Source: Enterococcus sp. DIV0212c
GTDB lineage: Bacteria > Bacillota > Bacilli > Lactobacillales > Enterococcaceae
Assembly (NCBI RefSeq): GCF_017377505.1
Contig: NZ_JAFREN010000004.1
Span: forward strand, 186,001 to 250,000
Length of the DNA stretch: 64,000 nt
Direction: 5' to 3'
In this document: in pieces, positions 1 to 8,737 of the stretch
Position numbering within the stretch: the stretch's first letter is position 1
Layout of the letters: each line of letters begins with the position of its first letter
Notes under the pieces: model-generated
Told to the model about the DNA's origin: nothing
What the model saw: only the letters and a program-made list of their open reading frames with translations
Database searches by the model: none
Program-made: the position numbers and the translations under genes

Positions 1-291
1 TCTGGCGGTGTGCAACAATCCTTAGATATTGTCAAAGCACTCAGCTTAGGAGCTAAAAGCGTTGGTGTGGCAGGAACTATTTTAAATCAACTGATGACAA
101 ATGGTCTAGATGAAACGATCGAACTTGTTCAGCAATGGGAAAATGAACTTAAAATGTTGTATACATTACTCGGGAAGAAGACAACTGCCGAACTTACAAC
201 TACTGATATTGTTTTTTCTGGTGAGATCATTCATTGGTGTGAAAGTCGTGGGATAGCTTATCAGCCGTTTGCGAAGAGAAGCGACAATTAA
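1..291 (+). CDS. fni: Type 2 isopentenyl-diphosphate delta-isomerase, C-terminal part
   Basis: The frame is open from the first base, so the gene begins outside the window; only the last 96 residues are seen. The family is an FMN- and NADPH-dependent enzyme that interconverts isopentenyl and dimethylallyl diphosphate in the cytoplasm, feeding the mevalonate-dependent isoprenoid route used by enterococci. What is visible is the glycine-rich FMN-phosphate-binding segment [14 protein letters not shown] at the very start, followed by the [10 protein letters not shown] strand and the helical tail typical of the family C-terminus. It is followed by a strong hairpin at 341-391. Identification rests on this tail only, but the motif is characteristic. 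Confidence 0.85.
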   Translation, partial: SGGVQQSLDIVKALSLGAKSVGVAGTILNQLMTNGLDETIELVQQWENELKMLYTLLGKKTTAELTTTDIVFSGEIIHWCESRGIAYQPFAKRSDN

Positions 292-340
292 ATACCTACT
301 GAATCTAATTGGAGAACTTAAATTAGATATAAGTATAAAA

Positions 341-391
341 TAAGATATCCATGCATCCTTTATTTTCAACGAAGAATGCATGAATATCTTA
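341..391. terminator. Bidirectional terminator hairpin
   Basis: Inverted repeat with 16-base arms (341-356 and 376-391) carrying one mismatch, followed by TTTTATT on the plus strand and preceded by an A-rich run. It ends the isomerase transcript and may also stop the bacteriocin-cluster transcript coming from the other side, although that gene ends about 90 bases away. Confidence 0.75.
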
Positions 392-478
392 TTTTATTAA
401 AACATTGCTTACCATTTAACTTTATAGAGGAAGCAATTAGAGCTACCTTTAGAGTAAACTTGAATAAACAGTAAAAAA

Positions 479-1084
479 TTATAATTTATTCAAATTAATT
501 ACTCTATCAAAATATTTAATAAACTCATGATTATGTGTAACTACTAAAACAATTTTTCCTTGCTTACTTAAATTTTTTAAAACTTGCATAACAAATTCAC
601 CATTTTTATTATCTAAAGATGCCGTTGGTTCATCTGCAAAAATTATTTTAGGATCTTTTAATAACAATCTGACAAGCGCTACTCTTTGTTGTTCACCACC
701 ACTTAACTTATAGACTTTTGAATGTAACAATTCTTCTATACCTTGCTTTTTCAATAGTGATATCATTTTTTTTTCATCATTAGAAACTATTTCTAAATTA
801 TTTTTAACCGTCTCATTCTCAATTAAAGCAAAGTTCTGGAATAAAAAGCCAGCTTCATTTTTAAAAAAATTCTTCTTATTTTTTTTTGAAATTATATCAC
901 CTTTAAAAACAATAGAACCATGGGTTAACTCCTCCAATTGACCTATACAATTTAACAAAGTCGTTTTCCCACAGCCACTGTCTCCAACTATTCCAATCAT
1001 TGTCCCACTTTCAACCGTAAAAGATAAATTTTCAAAGATGTATTTATCCTTATATTTTTTGCCTATATTATTCACTCTAAGCAT
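479..1084 (-). CDS. ABC transporter ATP-binding protein of a lactococcin 972-type cluster
   Basis: A 201-residue single-domain ABC ATPase. Walker A GDSGCGKTT is at residues 34-42, the Q-loop near 83, the signature LSGGE at 127-131, Walker B IIFADE at 147-152 and the switch histidine at 184, so it should be active. It starts 9 bases after the stop of the large membrane protein gene, which lies upstream in the same direction, and the bacteriocin gene precedes both. This three-gene order (bacteriocin, DUF1430-type membrane protein, short ABC ATPase) is the standard arrangement for lactococcin 972-like clusters, where the pair is thought to export the peptide or give immunity. Codon use and A/T content look higher than in the housekeeping neighbours, which fits accessory DNA. 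Confidence 0.88.
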   Translation of the reverse strand: MLRVNNIGKKYKDKYIFENLSFTVESGTMIGIVGDSGCGKTTLLNCIGQLEELTHGSIVFKGDIISKKNKKNFFKNEAGFLFQNFALIENETVKNNLEIVSNDEKKMISLLKKQGIEELLHSKVYKLSGGEQQRVALVRLLLKDPKIIFADEPTASLDNKNGEFVMQVLKNLSKQGKIVLVVTHNHEFIKYFDRVINLNKL

Positions 1085-1093
1085 AATCGTTTT

Positions 1094-3079
1094 TTAATTC
1101 TCCTTTTTTATACTATCTAATCGTTTAAATTTTTCTGAAATAATTATTGTAAAGATCAATAATATTGTCTCAAAAACTAACGAACCACCCGCAATAAGAA
1201 GATATTGTACGTTCATGCTAGATAATACTGCAAGTACGCCAGCAGATACCAACAAGATAGTAAGGCAATACAAATAATGTCTTACAAAAAAATTCACACC
1301 AAATATATACTGTAAAAACAATCTTTTTTTATTCAATTCTATATATGATACACTGATGTAAAATTCAATTAGAATGAAGATGATAAATAAAATAAATAGT
1401 GACATAATTTTTAGCGAGTACTCATTTCTATTTTTCTTCAGCATATTCATTGCAGTGTCCTTAGCTGAAATCAGCCCAAAAAACTCTTCTTCTAAGTTAT
1501 TTTTTTCAATAAACTGATTGACTTTCGTTTCATTTGAAAATAAGTAATGCCCTTGAGATATATTAGCTATCAAATTCCCCACATTAGGACCTATTGTGTT
1601 TAGAGAGACAATCAATATAATTGGATTTTTCGATAGACTATATTCAGGATACTCTGCATTAAAATTAAAGATTTGTTGATTTGATTTAATGTACATAATC
1701 TCTAGATTTCCTTTAAACTTACTTGCTGACTCATCGTATAAATTTTGGTAAAGTGATAGTACCTCTCCAACTTCTTGTTCAATTTTTTTTCTTTGGGCTT
1801 TCTCATTCATAGGAATTAAAACATAAAATTTATCGTCAGCGAGTTGTTCAATTTTTTTACCTGAATCATCAATAATGGAGACTGTTTCTAGAAAATTATG
1901 GTTTATAGTCATAAATGGAACAGAATCAATGTAGAGTGTACTTCCACCTAGTTCATTTAAAAAATGTTCATTGTTTACAGACAATATTGCACCATTTTTT
2001 TCTGATTCTTCCAATAGAGGATAAAGTTTTTTATTTATCTCAATAAATTGTTTTTTTCTTTCACGTTCAGACTTTGCTTCATCTGGAAATAACTCCGTTG
2101 TCTTACTAAAATGTAATTGATAATATTTACCAATTTTTCCCCATTGTGAAAGACTCCTGTATGCCTCATTATTTTTCTTCAAATCGTTTGAAAGGTTTAA
2201 AGAAAAAACAACAAAGATAACTAAAACAATCATTTTTAATACTACATTCAAAATAATAGGTAATGTAGAGGTTTTCTTTCCTTTAATTTTATCTATTAAT
2301 TTTTCTGTTCTACTAACCATTAGAATAGTAACTATATTGAATAAATAAGTACATATGCTAGATAATATCCCAACAATGATATACATTTTCCAAAATAAAG
2401 GATGGAGACAAATAAATATAGTGATAACGCAGATGATTATCAGAATATCCCAAAGATTTTGTTTCGATGACATCAAGATAATATTTTTTCCATTCATCTC
2501 CCAAATCGCATATTTTTTCATTTCCGAAACTTTGTAAAAAAGATTAGCTAATGAAGTTGTAAAAATTAACACTACAGATAAAATACCGACTGTAGTAAAT
2601 AAGCTACCAAAAATAAGCAGTAGTGGATTTATTTTTTCAATGCTAACTTTTAGACCCAAAGAGTTAAAATCATCTTTTAAATTTTGAGGTAAACTAGTTG
2701 TCAAAACATAGCTTCCCATTACATTTTCATTCGTAAGTTCACTACTATCGAAAAAAAGCACTTTTGTATGAAAGGAAGTATAATCATAAGAATAACGAAA
2801 TGTATCATCTGCTGAAAAAGTAAATACCTTCTTAAGTTCTTTACCAGCAGAATCTGTACCAAAGACAATTTTATGTAAATTAACACCGTTTTTTTGAGCA
2901 TACTTCTTCATTTCTTGATAAACATTTTTTGCACTTTTTTCTTTATCCCAGCCCTCTACCTCTACTGTACTTTTTGCGTTAGGAATTGAGAGATCAACAC
3001 TGTCATTCAAAATAACTGATAAAGTATATAAAAAACATAGTAAGGTGATTATTAACAAGACTCTATAAATTTTTTTCAT
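1094..3079 (-). CDS. Bacteriocin-associated integral membrane protein (DUF1430-like)
   Basis: A 661-residue membrane protein. An N-terminal membrane segment (about residues 7-24) is followed by an extracytoplasmic region of about 125 residues, then a block of four hydrophobic segments (about 150-310), a second large soluble region (about 320-545) and three to four C-terminal membrane segments (about 555-645). This topology resembles the FtsX/MacB-like permeases found with lactococcin 972-type bacteriocins; the family (bacteriocin-associated integral membrane protein, DUF1430) is recognised by layout and context rather than a short motif. It would pair with the ABC ATPase at 479-1084 for export or self-protection. 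A ribosome site AGAGGA precedes the ATG. A double hairpin lies between this gene and the bacteriocin gene upstream. Confidence 0.8.
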   Translation of the reverse strand: MKKIYRVLLIITLLCFLYTLSVILNDSVDLSIPNAKSTVEVEGWDKEKSAKNVYQEMKKYAQKNGVNLHKIVFGTDSAGKELKKVFTFSADDTFRYSYDYTSFHTKVLFFDSSELTNENVMGSYVLTTSLPQNLKDDFNSLGLKVSIEKINPLLLIFGSLFTTVGILSVVLIFTTSLANLFYKVSEMKKYAIWEMNGKNIILMSSKQNLWDILIIICVITIFICLHPLFWKMYIIVGILSSICTYLFNIVTILMVSRTEKLIDKIKGKKTSTLPIILNVVLKMIVLVIFVVFSLNLSNDLKKNNEAYRSLSQWGKIGKYYQLHFSKTTELFPDEAKSERERKKQFIEINKKLYPLLEESEKNGAILSVNNEHFLNELGGSTLYIDSVPFMTINHNFLETVSIIDDSGKKIEQLADDKFYVLIPMNEKAQRKKIEQEVGEVLSLYQNLYDESASKFKGNLEIMYIKSNQQIFNFNAEYPEYSLSKNPIILIVSLNTIGPNVGNLIANISQGHYLFSNETKVNQFIEKNNLEEEFFGLISAKDTAMNMLKKNRNEYSLKIMSLFILFIIFILIEFYISVSYIELNKKRLFLQYIFGVNFFVRHYLYCLTILLVSAGVLAVLSSMNVQYLLIAGGSLVFETILLIFTIIISEKFKRLDSIKKEN

Positions 3080-3105
3080 AAAATTTTCCTCTAACTATAA
3101 AAGTA

Positions 3106-3144
3106 GTGAGTTGGACATAACTCTTCGAGTCATATCCAACTCAC
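3106..3144 (-). terminator. Hairpin between bacteriocin gene and its membrane-protein gene
   Basis: Arms of 18 bases (3106-3123 and 3127-3144) pair at 16 positions around a 3-base loop. There is no clear T-run directly after it on the minus strand, so it could act as a partial terminator or an mRNA-stabilising 3' end that lets the bacteriocin transcript accumulate above the transporter genes. It is the first half of a two-hairpin element that recurs at 33521-33604. Confidence 0.5.
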
Positions 3145-3227
3145 GTGGAATCCGGATAAATGGTGGGAGCAGAAGCAATCCCTTCTTAATTTCTCGGGAT
3201 TAAATACTTCTGTCCCATTCTCTACTT
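3106..3227. repeat. Two-hairpin interspersed element, copy A
   Basis: The first hairpin at 3106-3144 is followed by a spacer with ATAAATGGTGGGAGCAGAAG and, about 40 bases on, CTTCTGTCCCA, which pairs back with it. Copy B (33521-33604) has the same order: a terminator-like hairpin, ATAAACGGTGG, GACAGAAG and CTTCTGTCCCA. The shared words and layout indicate one family of interspersed palindromic repeats placed in 3' intergenic positions. Confidence 0.6.
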
Positions 3228-3241
3228 TTTTCATTTTTAAA

Positions 3242-3529
3242 TTATGCGTTTCCCCACCAAGATCTATTACCACTAAAAGCACGTGAAACACTAGCATGTG
3301 CGGTGCCACCAGAGCTTGCATATCTAGTACTAGTCGTTCTACCTTTAGCTGTAACGTAAACTCGTTTACCTCTAGGATAATATGAACCCCACGTGGTACC
3401 AAAGCCAGGAATTCCTGTTACGCCCCCATAAAAAGTATTAAACGCTGCTGCTGACGCTGAGAGTCCCCCTACAAATAATGCTGATAACATCACAATACCT
3501 ACAACTTTTCTTTTCAATTTTTTCGTCAT
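3242..3529 (-). CDS. Lactococcin 972-family bacteriocin precursor
   Basis: A 95-residue secreted peptide. I use the ATG at 3529 and not one further upstream because GAGGAG sits 7 bases before it. Residues 1-28 form a Sec signal peptide (KKLKRK, hydrophobic core, then ASAAA), with cleavage likely just before the FNTFYGG segment. The mature part is rich in Gly, Ser, Thr, Tyr and Trp (WGSYYPRGKRVYVTAKG, then HASVSRAFSGNRSWWGNA) and has no cysteine, as in lactococcin 972, a non-lanthionine bacteriocin that binds lipid II and blocks septum formation. A consensus promoter lies at 3559-3587. Its two downstream partners complete the usual cluster. The core differs considerably from lactococcin 972 itself, so target and activity are inferred. 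Confidence 0.85.
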   Translation of the reverse strand: MTKKLKRKVVGIVMLSALFVGGLSASAAAFNTFYGGVTGIPGFGTTWGSYYPRGKRVYVTAKGRTTSTRYASSGGTAHASVSRAFSGNRSWWGNA

Positions 3530-3558
3530 ACAAAAACTCCTCTCTTCTTTATATAACA

Positions 3559-3587
3559 ATAATATTACATAAAGAATGAATAGTCAA
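3559..3587 (-). promoter_or_regulatory. Sigma-A promoter of the bacteriocin gene
   Basis: On the minus strand TTGACT (3582-3587), a 17-base spacer and TATTAT (3559-3564). Five of six -35 bases and five of six -10 bases fit the consensus, and the site lies 30 bases upstream of the start codon. Confidence 0.75.
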
Positions 3588-3680
3588 TATTATTCTGAAA
3601 AATCTGAATATTATAAATAGTCTCATTTTTAGTTCAATTTCTATATTTTTTTATTCTGATTTTACCTTACCCATTTTTAC

Positions 3681-4541
3681 TTACCCTTCATAAGCTGTTC
3701 TCAATGCCGCTATGTCAATTCGTTTCATTTTATACAATTCTTGCATCACACGATACGCTCTTTCAGGATCAGAATTATCAAATAATTGATCCATATCCGT
3801 TGTAACTGTTTGCCAACACACGCCATACTCATCTTCCATCCAACCACATGGCCACTCTTTTCCTTTGGCAGTGACAGCGTCCCACAATCGATCGATTTCT
3901 GCTTGATCTTTACAGTAAACATAAAATGAAGTGGCCATCGTAAAGGTAAACTCATGTGCTTCTCCGCTATCCATCACACGAAATGGTTGTCCGTGCATTG
4001 TAAATAATCCTTGTGCGACAGTTCCATCTGGATTTTTTTGGACGTATTCTACTTTTCCGTCACCGAAAATCTCGATCCATTGATTCATTGCTTCTTCGGC
4101 TTTTCCAAACTGTTCTCCAGTAAATAAAAAGCTTGGTGCAATCGACTGCGCAGTTTCCGCTAAGACTAACTGCCATGAAACACCATATTGATCGTTTAGC
4201 CAGCCATATTTTTTACTGAATGGGTATTGTCCAAATTCCATAAACACTTCGCCGTTATGACTTAAGGTTTCCCATAGCTTGCTGATTTGCTCTTCCGTCT
4301 CACATTCTACGAAAAATGAAATTGCTGGTGTAAACGTAAATTCTGGACCACCATTCAGTAAAATAACTTCTTGTCCTGCTAGGGTCAACGAGATCGTCAG
4401 CACTGACCCTTTAGGTTGATGTTCGCTATCTACATAGTAATCAACCTTATTGATTTTGCTCTCTTCAAATGCGTTCACATAAAACTCAGCTGCTTCTTCT
4501 ACTTTTCCATCAAACCATAAACATGGAGAAAATTTGGACAT
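3681..4541 (-). CDS. VOC-superfamily protein with two PhnB-like domains
   Basis: 286 residues made of two similar halves. Each begins with a strand-helix unit (SPCLWFDGKVEEAAEFYVNAF at residues 5-25; SFLFTGEQFGKAEEAMNQW in the second half) and ends with a YGVSWQLV or YGVCWQTV strand. This is the 3-demethylubiquinone methyltransferase-like branch of the vicinal oxygen chelate fold (PhnB type). Members are widespread in Firmicutes, and most have no known substrate. The sequence shows a duplicated fold, so the metal or ligand site would form within or between halves. It stands alone in the same direction as map. A function beyond the fold assignment is not supported. Confidence 0.85.
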   Translation of the reverse strand: MSKFSPCLWFDGKVEEAAEFYVNAFEESKINKVDYYVDSEHQPKGSVLTISLTLAGQEVILLNGGPEFTFTPAISFFVECETEEQISKLWETLSHNGEVFMEFGQYPFSKKYGWLNDQYGVSWQLVLAETAQSIAPSFLFTGEQFGKAEEAMNQWIEIFGDGKVEYVQKNPDGTVAQGLFTMHGQPFRVMDSGEAHEFTFTMATSFYVYCKDQAEIDRLWDAVTAKGKEWPCGWMEDEYGVCWQTVTTDMDQLFDNSDPERAYRVMQELYKMKRIDIAALRTAYEG

Positions 4542-4655
4542 CTTTGCTCATCCTTTCTTGAATAGAATAAATCTGATACTTTAACTCCATTATATACATC
4601 AAATGATTTATTTGAAAAAGCCATGCTTCTAATTATTTTTGAACGATGTTTTATC

Positions 4656-5420
4656 TCAGTAACTGCCTTCTTCTCCTTGTGAAGTTAAAATCACTGGCCC
4701 TTCTTTGGTAATGGCTAAACTATGTTCATATTGACAGCTCAAGCTACCGTCTCTTGTCTTGGCAGTCCAGCCATCTGACTCCATTTCCATTTGCCACGAA
4801 CCAACATTGACCATGGGTTCTATTGTTATTGTCATTCCCTCTTTTAATCGCACCCCTTTACCAGGTTCTCCATAGTGGGCAAAAAATGGTTCTTCATGAA
4901 TCGTTGGACCAATGCCATGTGCAATAAAATCACGAACAACACTATAACCTTCAGATTCCACATACGTTTGAATAGCATGACCGATATCGCCAACACGATT
5001 GCCGACTTGAGCTTGCTCAATGCCTAAATATAAAGCTTTTTTAGTAACGTCCATTAAATGTTTCGTTTCATCCGTGGCTTTGCCTACTGAATAAGCCCAG
5101 CAAGAATCTGAAATTGCACCATTCAGGTCAATACACATATCGACTTTGATCAAGTCTCCATCTTTTAATATTTTTTTCCTCGGAAAACCATGACAGATTT
5201 CATCATTGATACTGCAACACGTTGCATACTCATACTCTTCAAAGCCAATTTGAGCCGCCACACCGCCGTGACTCTCGATATAATTACGAACAAATACTTC
5301 AATATCCCAACTTGTAATCCCTGGTTTTATAAATGTCCGCAATTGCTTGTGTACATCCGCTAATAATGCACCTGACTTCGCCATCATATCTATTTCTCTT
5401 TTTGATTTTAATGTAATCAT
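4656..5420 (-). CDS. map: Methionine aminopeptidase, type I
   Basis: 254 residues, the usual length. It removes the N-terminal methionine from nascent proteins when the second residue is small. All five metal ligands can be placed: D94 and D105 (VDM and SDS), H168 (HGIG), E201 (TIEP) and E232 (QYEH), plus the substrate histidine at 175 (IHEEP). Spacing matches the E. coli enzyme (97/108/171/204/235). It lacks an N-terminal zinc extension. GAGGAAA precedes the ATG by 5 bases. It lies between a VOC protein and a GNAT gene in the same direction. Enterococci can carry more than one Map copy, so whether this is the essential one cannot be told here. Confidence 0.95.
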   Translation of the reverse strand: MITLKSKREIDMMAKSGALLADVHKQLRTFIKPGITSWDIEVFVRNYIESHGGVAAQIGFEEYEYATCCSINDEICHGFPRKKILKDGDLIKVDMCIDLNGAISDSCWAYSVGKATDETKHLMDVTKKALYLGIEQAQVGNRVGDIGHAIQTYVESEGYSVVRDFIAHGIGPTIHEEPFFAHYGEPGKGVRLKEGMTITIEPMVNVGSWQMEMESDGWTAKTRDGSLSCQYEHSLAITKEGPVILTSQGEEGSY

Positions 5421-5454
5421 TTGTTTCCTCTTTTCCTGATTCGATTTATTTTGA

Positions 5455-5883
5455 TTAAAATAATTTTCTGAAGTTCACTTGATTCTTCACTCTTTCATAG
5501 CCTTGATGCTCATAAAATTTATGCGCTTCGGTTCGTTCAACACCTGAATTTAGCCGAATACCTTTTGCTCCGTTTTCTTTTGCCCATTGCTCTGCATGGT
5601 TAAGTAAGGATTTACCTGCACCTTGACCGTGTATATTTTCATCTACCACCAGGGCCATAACATTCATCAGCTTAGGTCCATAAGTACAAACGTATTCACT
5701 TAGCTGGATATAACCAATCACTTTTCCAGCAATTTCTTTTACAAATATTTTATTTACTGGTGATGAAAGTATATCCTTTAATTGCTCTTTCGCATCTTCC
5801 AACGGATAGTCATGTTGCAGCGGATACGTATTTAGTTGATTGATTGCTTCAATATCTTCTAGTTTCGCTTCTCTAATTGTCAT
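5455..5883 (-). CDS. GNAT-family N-acetyltransferase
   Basis: 142 residues from the ATG at 5883, chosen because GGAGG lies 8 bases upstream; a longer frame would run into the adhE terminator at 5931-5969. The acetyl-CoA site motif is visible as VVDENIHGQGAGKSLL (around residues 77-92), followed by the AEQWAKENGAKGIRLNSG strand and the C-terminal AHKFYEHQGY signature. These define the GNAT fold, which transfers acetyl from acetyl-CoA to an amine. The acceptor (small molecule, ribosomal protein or antibiotic) cannot be told. It sits 34 bases upstream of map in the same direction and may share its transcript. Confidence 0.88.
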   Translation of the reverse strand: MTIREAKLEDIEAINQLNTYPLQHDYPLEDAKEQLKDILSSPVNKIFVKEIAGKVIGYIQLSEYVCTYGPKLMNVMALVVDENIHGQGAGKSLLNHAEQWAKENGAKGIRLNSGVERTEAHKFYEHQGYERVKNQVNFRKLF

Positions 5884-5930
5884 GATAGATTCCTCCATTT
5901 TAATTACCACCATTATACTCCTTTTCATAA

Positions 5931-5969
5931 AAAAAGAAGAGCAACTTCTCAGCTGCTCTTCTTTTTTAT
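5931..5969. terminator. Terminator of adhE
   Basis: Ten-base perfect arms (5934-5943, 5954-5963) flanked by A- and T-runs on the two sides, directly after the adhE stop codon. The symmetrical A/T tails would let it work on both strands. Confidence 0.85.
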
Positions 5970-5973
5970 TCAA

Positions 5974-8571
5974 TTAACCATTGTAGGCATCAATGATGAT
6001 TTGTTTCAATTCACTGATCAATGGTTCTTTTGGATTTGCTGTAGTACATTGATCTTCATAAGCAAGTTCTGCCATGTGATCAACTGTTGAATCAAGAATT
6101 TCTTGTGTAACACCTTGTGCTTTCAAGTTCATATCGATTCCAACAGATACACCTAAATCATAAACAGCTGTTGCTAATGCATCTACTAGCTCTGCTGTAT
6201 TTTTTCCTTTAAGACCTAAGAATTTCGCAATATCAGCGTAATCTGTGTCGGCACGGAAGTAGTCATATTTAGGGAACATAGCATGTTTTGAAGGATCTTT
6301 GGCATTGTAACGGATGATATGCGGTAATAAAATCGCATTAGTACGTCCGTGAGGAATCCCGTATTCTCCACCAATTTTATGTGCTACTGAGTGACAAATT
6401 CCTAAGAATGCGTTGGCAAAAGCCATACCAGCCATTGTTGATGCGTTATGCATTTTTTCACGACTTTCTGCATCTGGACGTTTCACTGAGTTTTCTAAAT
6501 GTTCAAAGACTAATTTAATTGCTTGTAAACTTAATCCACGCGTGTAATCAGAAGCCATCACCGAAACGTAAGACTCAATTGCATGTGTCAGTACATCCAT
6601 ACCAGTATCAGCCGTTACAGAAGCTGGAACTGACATCACAAATTGAGGATCGATGATCGCAACATCTGGAGTCAATGCGTAATCAGCTAATGGGTATTTT
6701 ACATGTGTATCGCTATCTGTAATAACCGCAAATGGTGTTACTTCTGAACCTGTACCTGATGTTGTTGGAATACATACAAATTGTGTTTTAACTGCTTTTT
6801 CAATTTTGTACGTACGTTTACGGATATCTAAGAATTTTTGTTTAGCTCCAAAGAATTCTGTATCTGGGTGTTCATAGAACATCCACATGCCTTTAGCTGC
6901 GTCCATTGCAGATCCGCCACCTAAAGCGATGATTGTATCTGGTTCAAAATCAACCATAACTTTTGTTCCAGCGTAAACTGTATTTGTAGAAGGATTAGGT
7001 TCTACAGCTGAGAATACTTCGATTTGAACGTCGTTTTTACGTTTTTGTAATTCTTTACGAACTGTATCAGCATAACCAAATTGAACCATTCCTGGATCAC
7101 AGACGATCATCACACGTTCAACATTTTCCATTTTTTGTAGATATTGTAATGAATTTTTTTCAAAGAAAATTTTTGGCGGTAATTTAAACCATTGCATATT
7201 ATTTCTCCGTTTCGCTACAGTTTTGACATTGATCAAGTTGACAGCAGATACGTTTTTAGACACTGAGTTTTTACCGTAAGATCCGCAACCTAATGTTAAT
7301 GAAGGAAGCATTTCGTTATAGATATTACCGATTCCGCCTTCAGCAGATGGAGAGTTTACCAAGATACGGCAAGCTTTCATGCGTAAACCAAATTTTACTT
7401 GTAGATCTTCATCTTCTGTATGGATCACAGCTGTATGTCCTAAGCCGCCTAATTCAAGCATTGCTTCACATAAATCAAAAGCATGTTCTGAATTTTTTGC
7501 TTTCATCATTGCTAAAACTGGAGATAATTTTTCACGTGAAAGTGGATATTCAGCTCCTGCACCTTCAAGTTCAGCAATTAGAATTTTTGTTCCTTTTGGT
7601 ACTTTGATACCAGCTAATTCTGCGATATGTTCAGCAGAATAACCAACGATTGCTGGATTAACGGCATATTTACCTTCATTCATAACAGCATCTTCTAATT
7701 TTTGTAATTCGTTCGGTTTAACGAAGTAGACTTGGTGTGCTTCAAATTCAGCTTTTACTGCTGCATATACTTCTTTATCTACGATCACGGCTTGTTCAGA
7801 AGCGCAGATCATACCGTTATCGAATGATTTAGAAACGATCAAGTCATTGACTGCACGTTTGATTTTGGCTGTTTTTTCAATATATGAAGGAACGTTACCT
7901 GGCCCAACGCCTAAAGCTGGTTTACCTGTTGAATAGGCTGATTTCACCATAGCACTACCACCAGTAGCTAAAACGATTGCGATTCCAGGATGGTTCATCA
8001 AGCCTGAAGTTGCTTCTAATGAAGGTTGTTCGATCCATTGTACACAGTTTTCTGGAGCGCCTGCTTTGATGGCTGCATCACGAACGATACGAGCAGCTTC
8101 TGCAGAACATTTTTGCGCACTTGGATGGAATGCGAAAACGATTGGGTTACGTGTTTTAATTGAGATCAACGCTTTAAAGATTGTTGTTGATGTTGGATTT
8201 GTTGTTGGTGTAACACCACAAACCACACCCACTGGTTCTGCGATTTCAATTAATCCTGTTTGGTCATCTTTATTGATAACGCCTACTGTTTTATCATGTT
8301 TGATACTGTTCCAAATATATTCTGAAGCGTACATATTTTTGATTGCTTTATCTTCATAAATTCCACGGCCAGTTTCTTCTACAGCCATTTTTGCTAGAGG
8401 CATATGTTGATCTAACGCAGCCATTGCCATTTGGTGCACAATGTGGTCAACTTTTTCTTGATCGAAGTCTTCCATTTCTTTTAAAGCAACATTTGCTTTT
8501 TTTGCTAACTCGTCGATCATTGCTGATACATCAGTCATTTTGGTATCTTCTTTCTTCATTGTTTTAGCCAT
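5974..8571 (-). CDS. adhE: Bifunctional acetaldehyde-CoA/alcohol dehydrogenase
   Basis: 865 residues. It reduces acetyl-CoA to acetaldehyde and then ethanol with NADH, the redox-balancing branch of mixed-acid fermentation; the protein forms spirosome filaments in other bacteria. The N-terminal aldehyde dehydrogenase half (about 1-440) has the catalytic cysteine at residue 256 in FDNGMICASEQ. A linker with KTVAKRRNNMQWFKLP leads to the iron-dependent alcohol dehydrogenase half (about 455-865), where GGGSAMDAAKGMW binds NAD and HSVAHKIGG and PHGRTN carry the metal histidines. AGGAGG is 6 bases from the ATG. Two Rex-like operators lie upstream, which fits induction when NADH is high. It is monocistronic with its own terminator. 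Confidence 0.97.
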   Translation of the reverse strand: MAKTMKKEDTKMTDVSAMIDELAKKANVALKEMEDFDQEKVDHIVHQMAMAALDQHMPLAKMAVEETGRGIYEDKAIKNMYASEYIWNSIKHDKTVGVINKDDQTGLIEIAEPVGVVCGVTPTTNPTSTTIFKALISIKTRNPIVFAFHPSAQKCSAEAARIVRDAAIKAGAPENCVQWIEQPSLEATSGLMNHPGIAIVLATGGSAMVKSAYSTGKPALGVGPGNVPSYIEKTAKIKRAVNDLIVSKSFDNGMICASEQAVIVDKEVYAAVKAEFEAHQVYFVKPNELQKLEDAVMNEGKYAVNPAIVGYSAEHIAELAGIKVPKGTKILIAELEGAGAEYPLSREKLSPVLAMMKAKNSEHAFDLCEAMLELGGLGHTAVIHTEDEDLQVKFGLRMKACRILVNSPSAEGGIGNIYNEMLPSLTLGCGSYGKNSVSKNVSAVNLINVKTVAKRRNNMQWFKLPPKIFFEKNSLQYLQKMENVERVMIVCDPGMVQFGYADTVRKELQKRKNDVQIEVFSAVEPNPSTNTVYAGTKVMVDFEPDTIIALGGGSAMDAAKGMWMFYEHPDTEFFGAKQKFLDIRKRTYKIEKAVKTQFVCIPTTSGTGSEVTPFAVITDSDTHVKYPLADYALTPDVAIIDPQFVMSVPASVTADTGMDVLTHAIESYVSVMASDYTRGLSLQAIKLVFEHLENSVKRPDAESREKMHNASTMAGMAFANAFLGICHSVAHKIGGEYGIPHGRTNAILLPHIIRYNAKDPSKHAMFPKYDYFRADTDYADIAKFLGLKGKNTAELVDALATAVYDLGVSVGIDMNLKAQGVTQEILDSTVDHMAELAYEDQCTTANPKEPLISELKQIIIDAYNG

Positions 8572-8609
8572 TATGATCCTCCTAGAAAAATAAATAATTT
8601 ATTTTTTGT

Positions 8610-8627
8610 TTGTTAACTATTTCACAT
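8610..8627. promoter_or_regulatory. Second, weaker Rex-like site upstream of adhE
   Basis: TTGTTAACTATTTCACAT fits the Rex pattern TTGTGA-N6-TCACAA with two to three mismatches, mostly in the left arm. It lies 39-56 bases before the adhE ATG. Confidence 0.4.
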
Positions 8628-8668
8628 ACACATCATACAACATTATTTTTTTCTTGTAAATAGTTTTA

Positions 8669-8686
8669 TTGTGATTTTATTCACAT
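8669..8686. promoter_or_regulatory. Rex-like redox operator of adhE
   Basis: TTGTGATTTTATTCACAT matches the Rex operator TTGTGA-N6-TCACAA at all but one of the conserved arm positions. Rex is the NADH-sensing repressor that controls adhE in many Firmicutes. Position is about 100 bases before the start codon. No rex gene is in this window. Confidence 0.65.
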
Positions 8687-8737
8687 TTAATCAAGTTTTT
8701 TTATTCGCAGTAAAAACAAGCGCTTCCTATCTGACAA

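Noticed and set aside
3130..3402. 90-codon frame overlapping the bacteriocin gene in another frame
   Set aside because: It overlaps the hairpin element and the bacteriocin coding region and has no ribosome site.
8700..8730. cre site near AAGCGCTT upstream of adhE
   Set aside because: Only the central bases match the consensus; flanks do not, so not listed.
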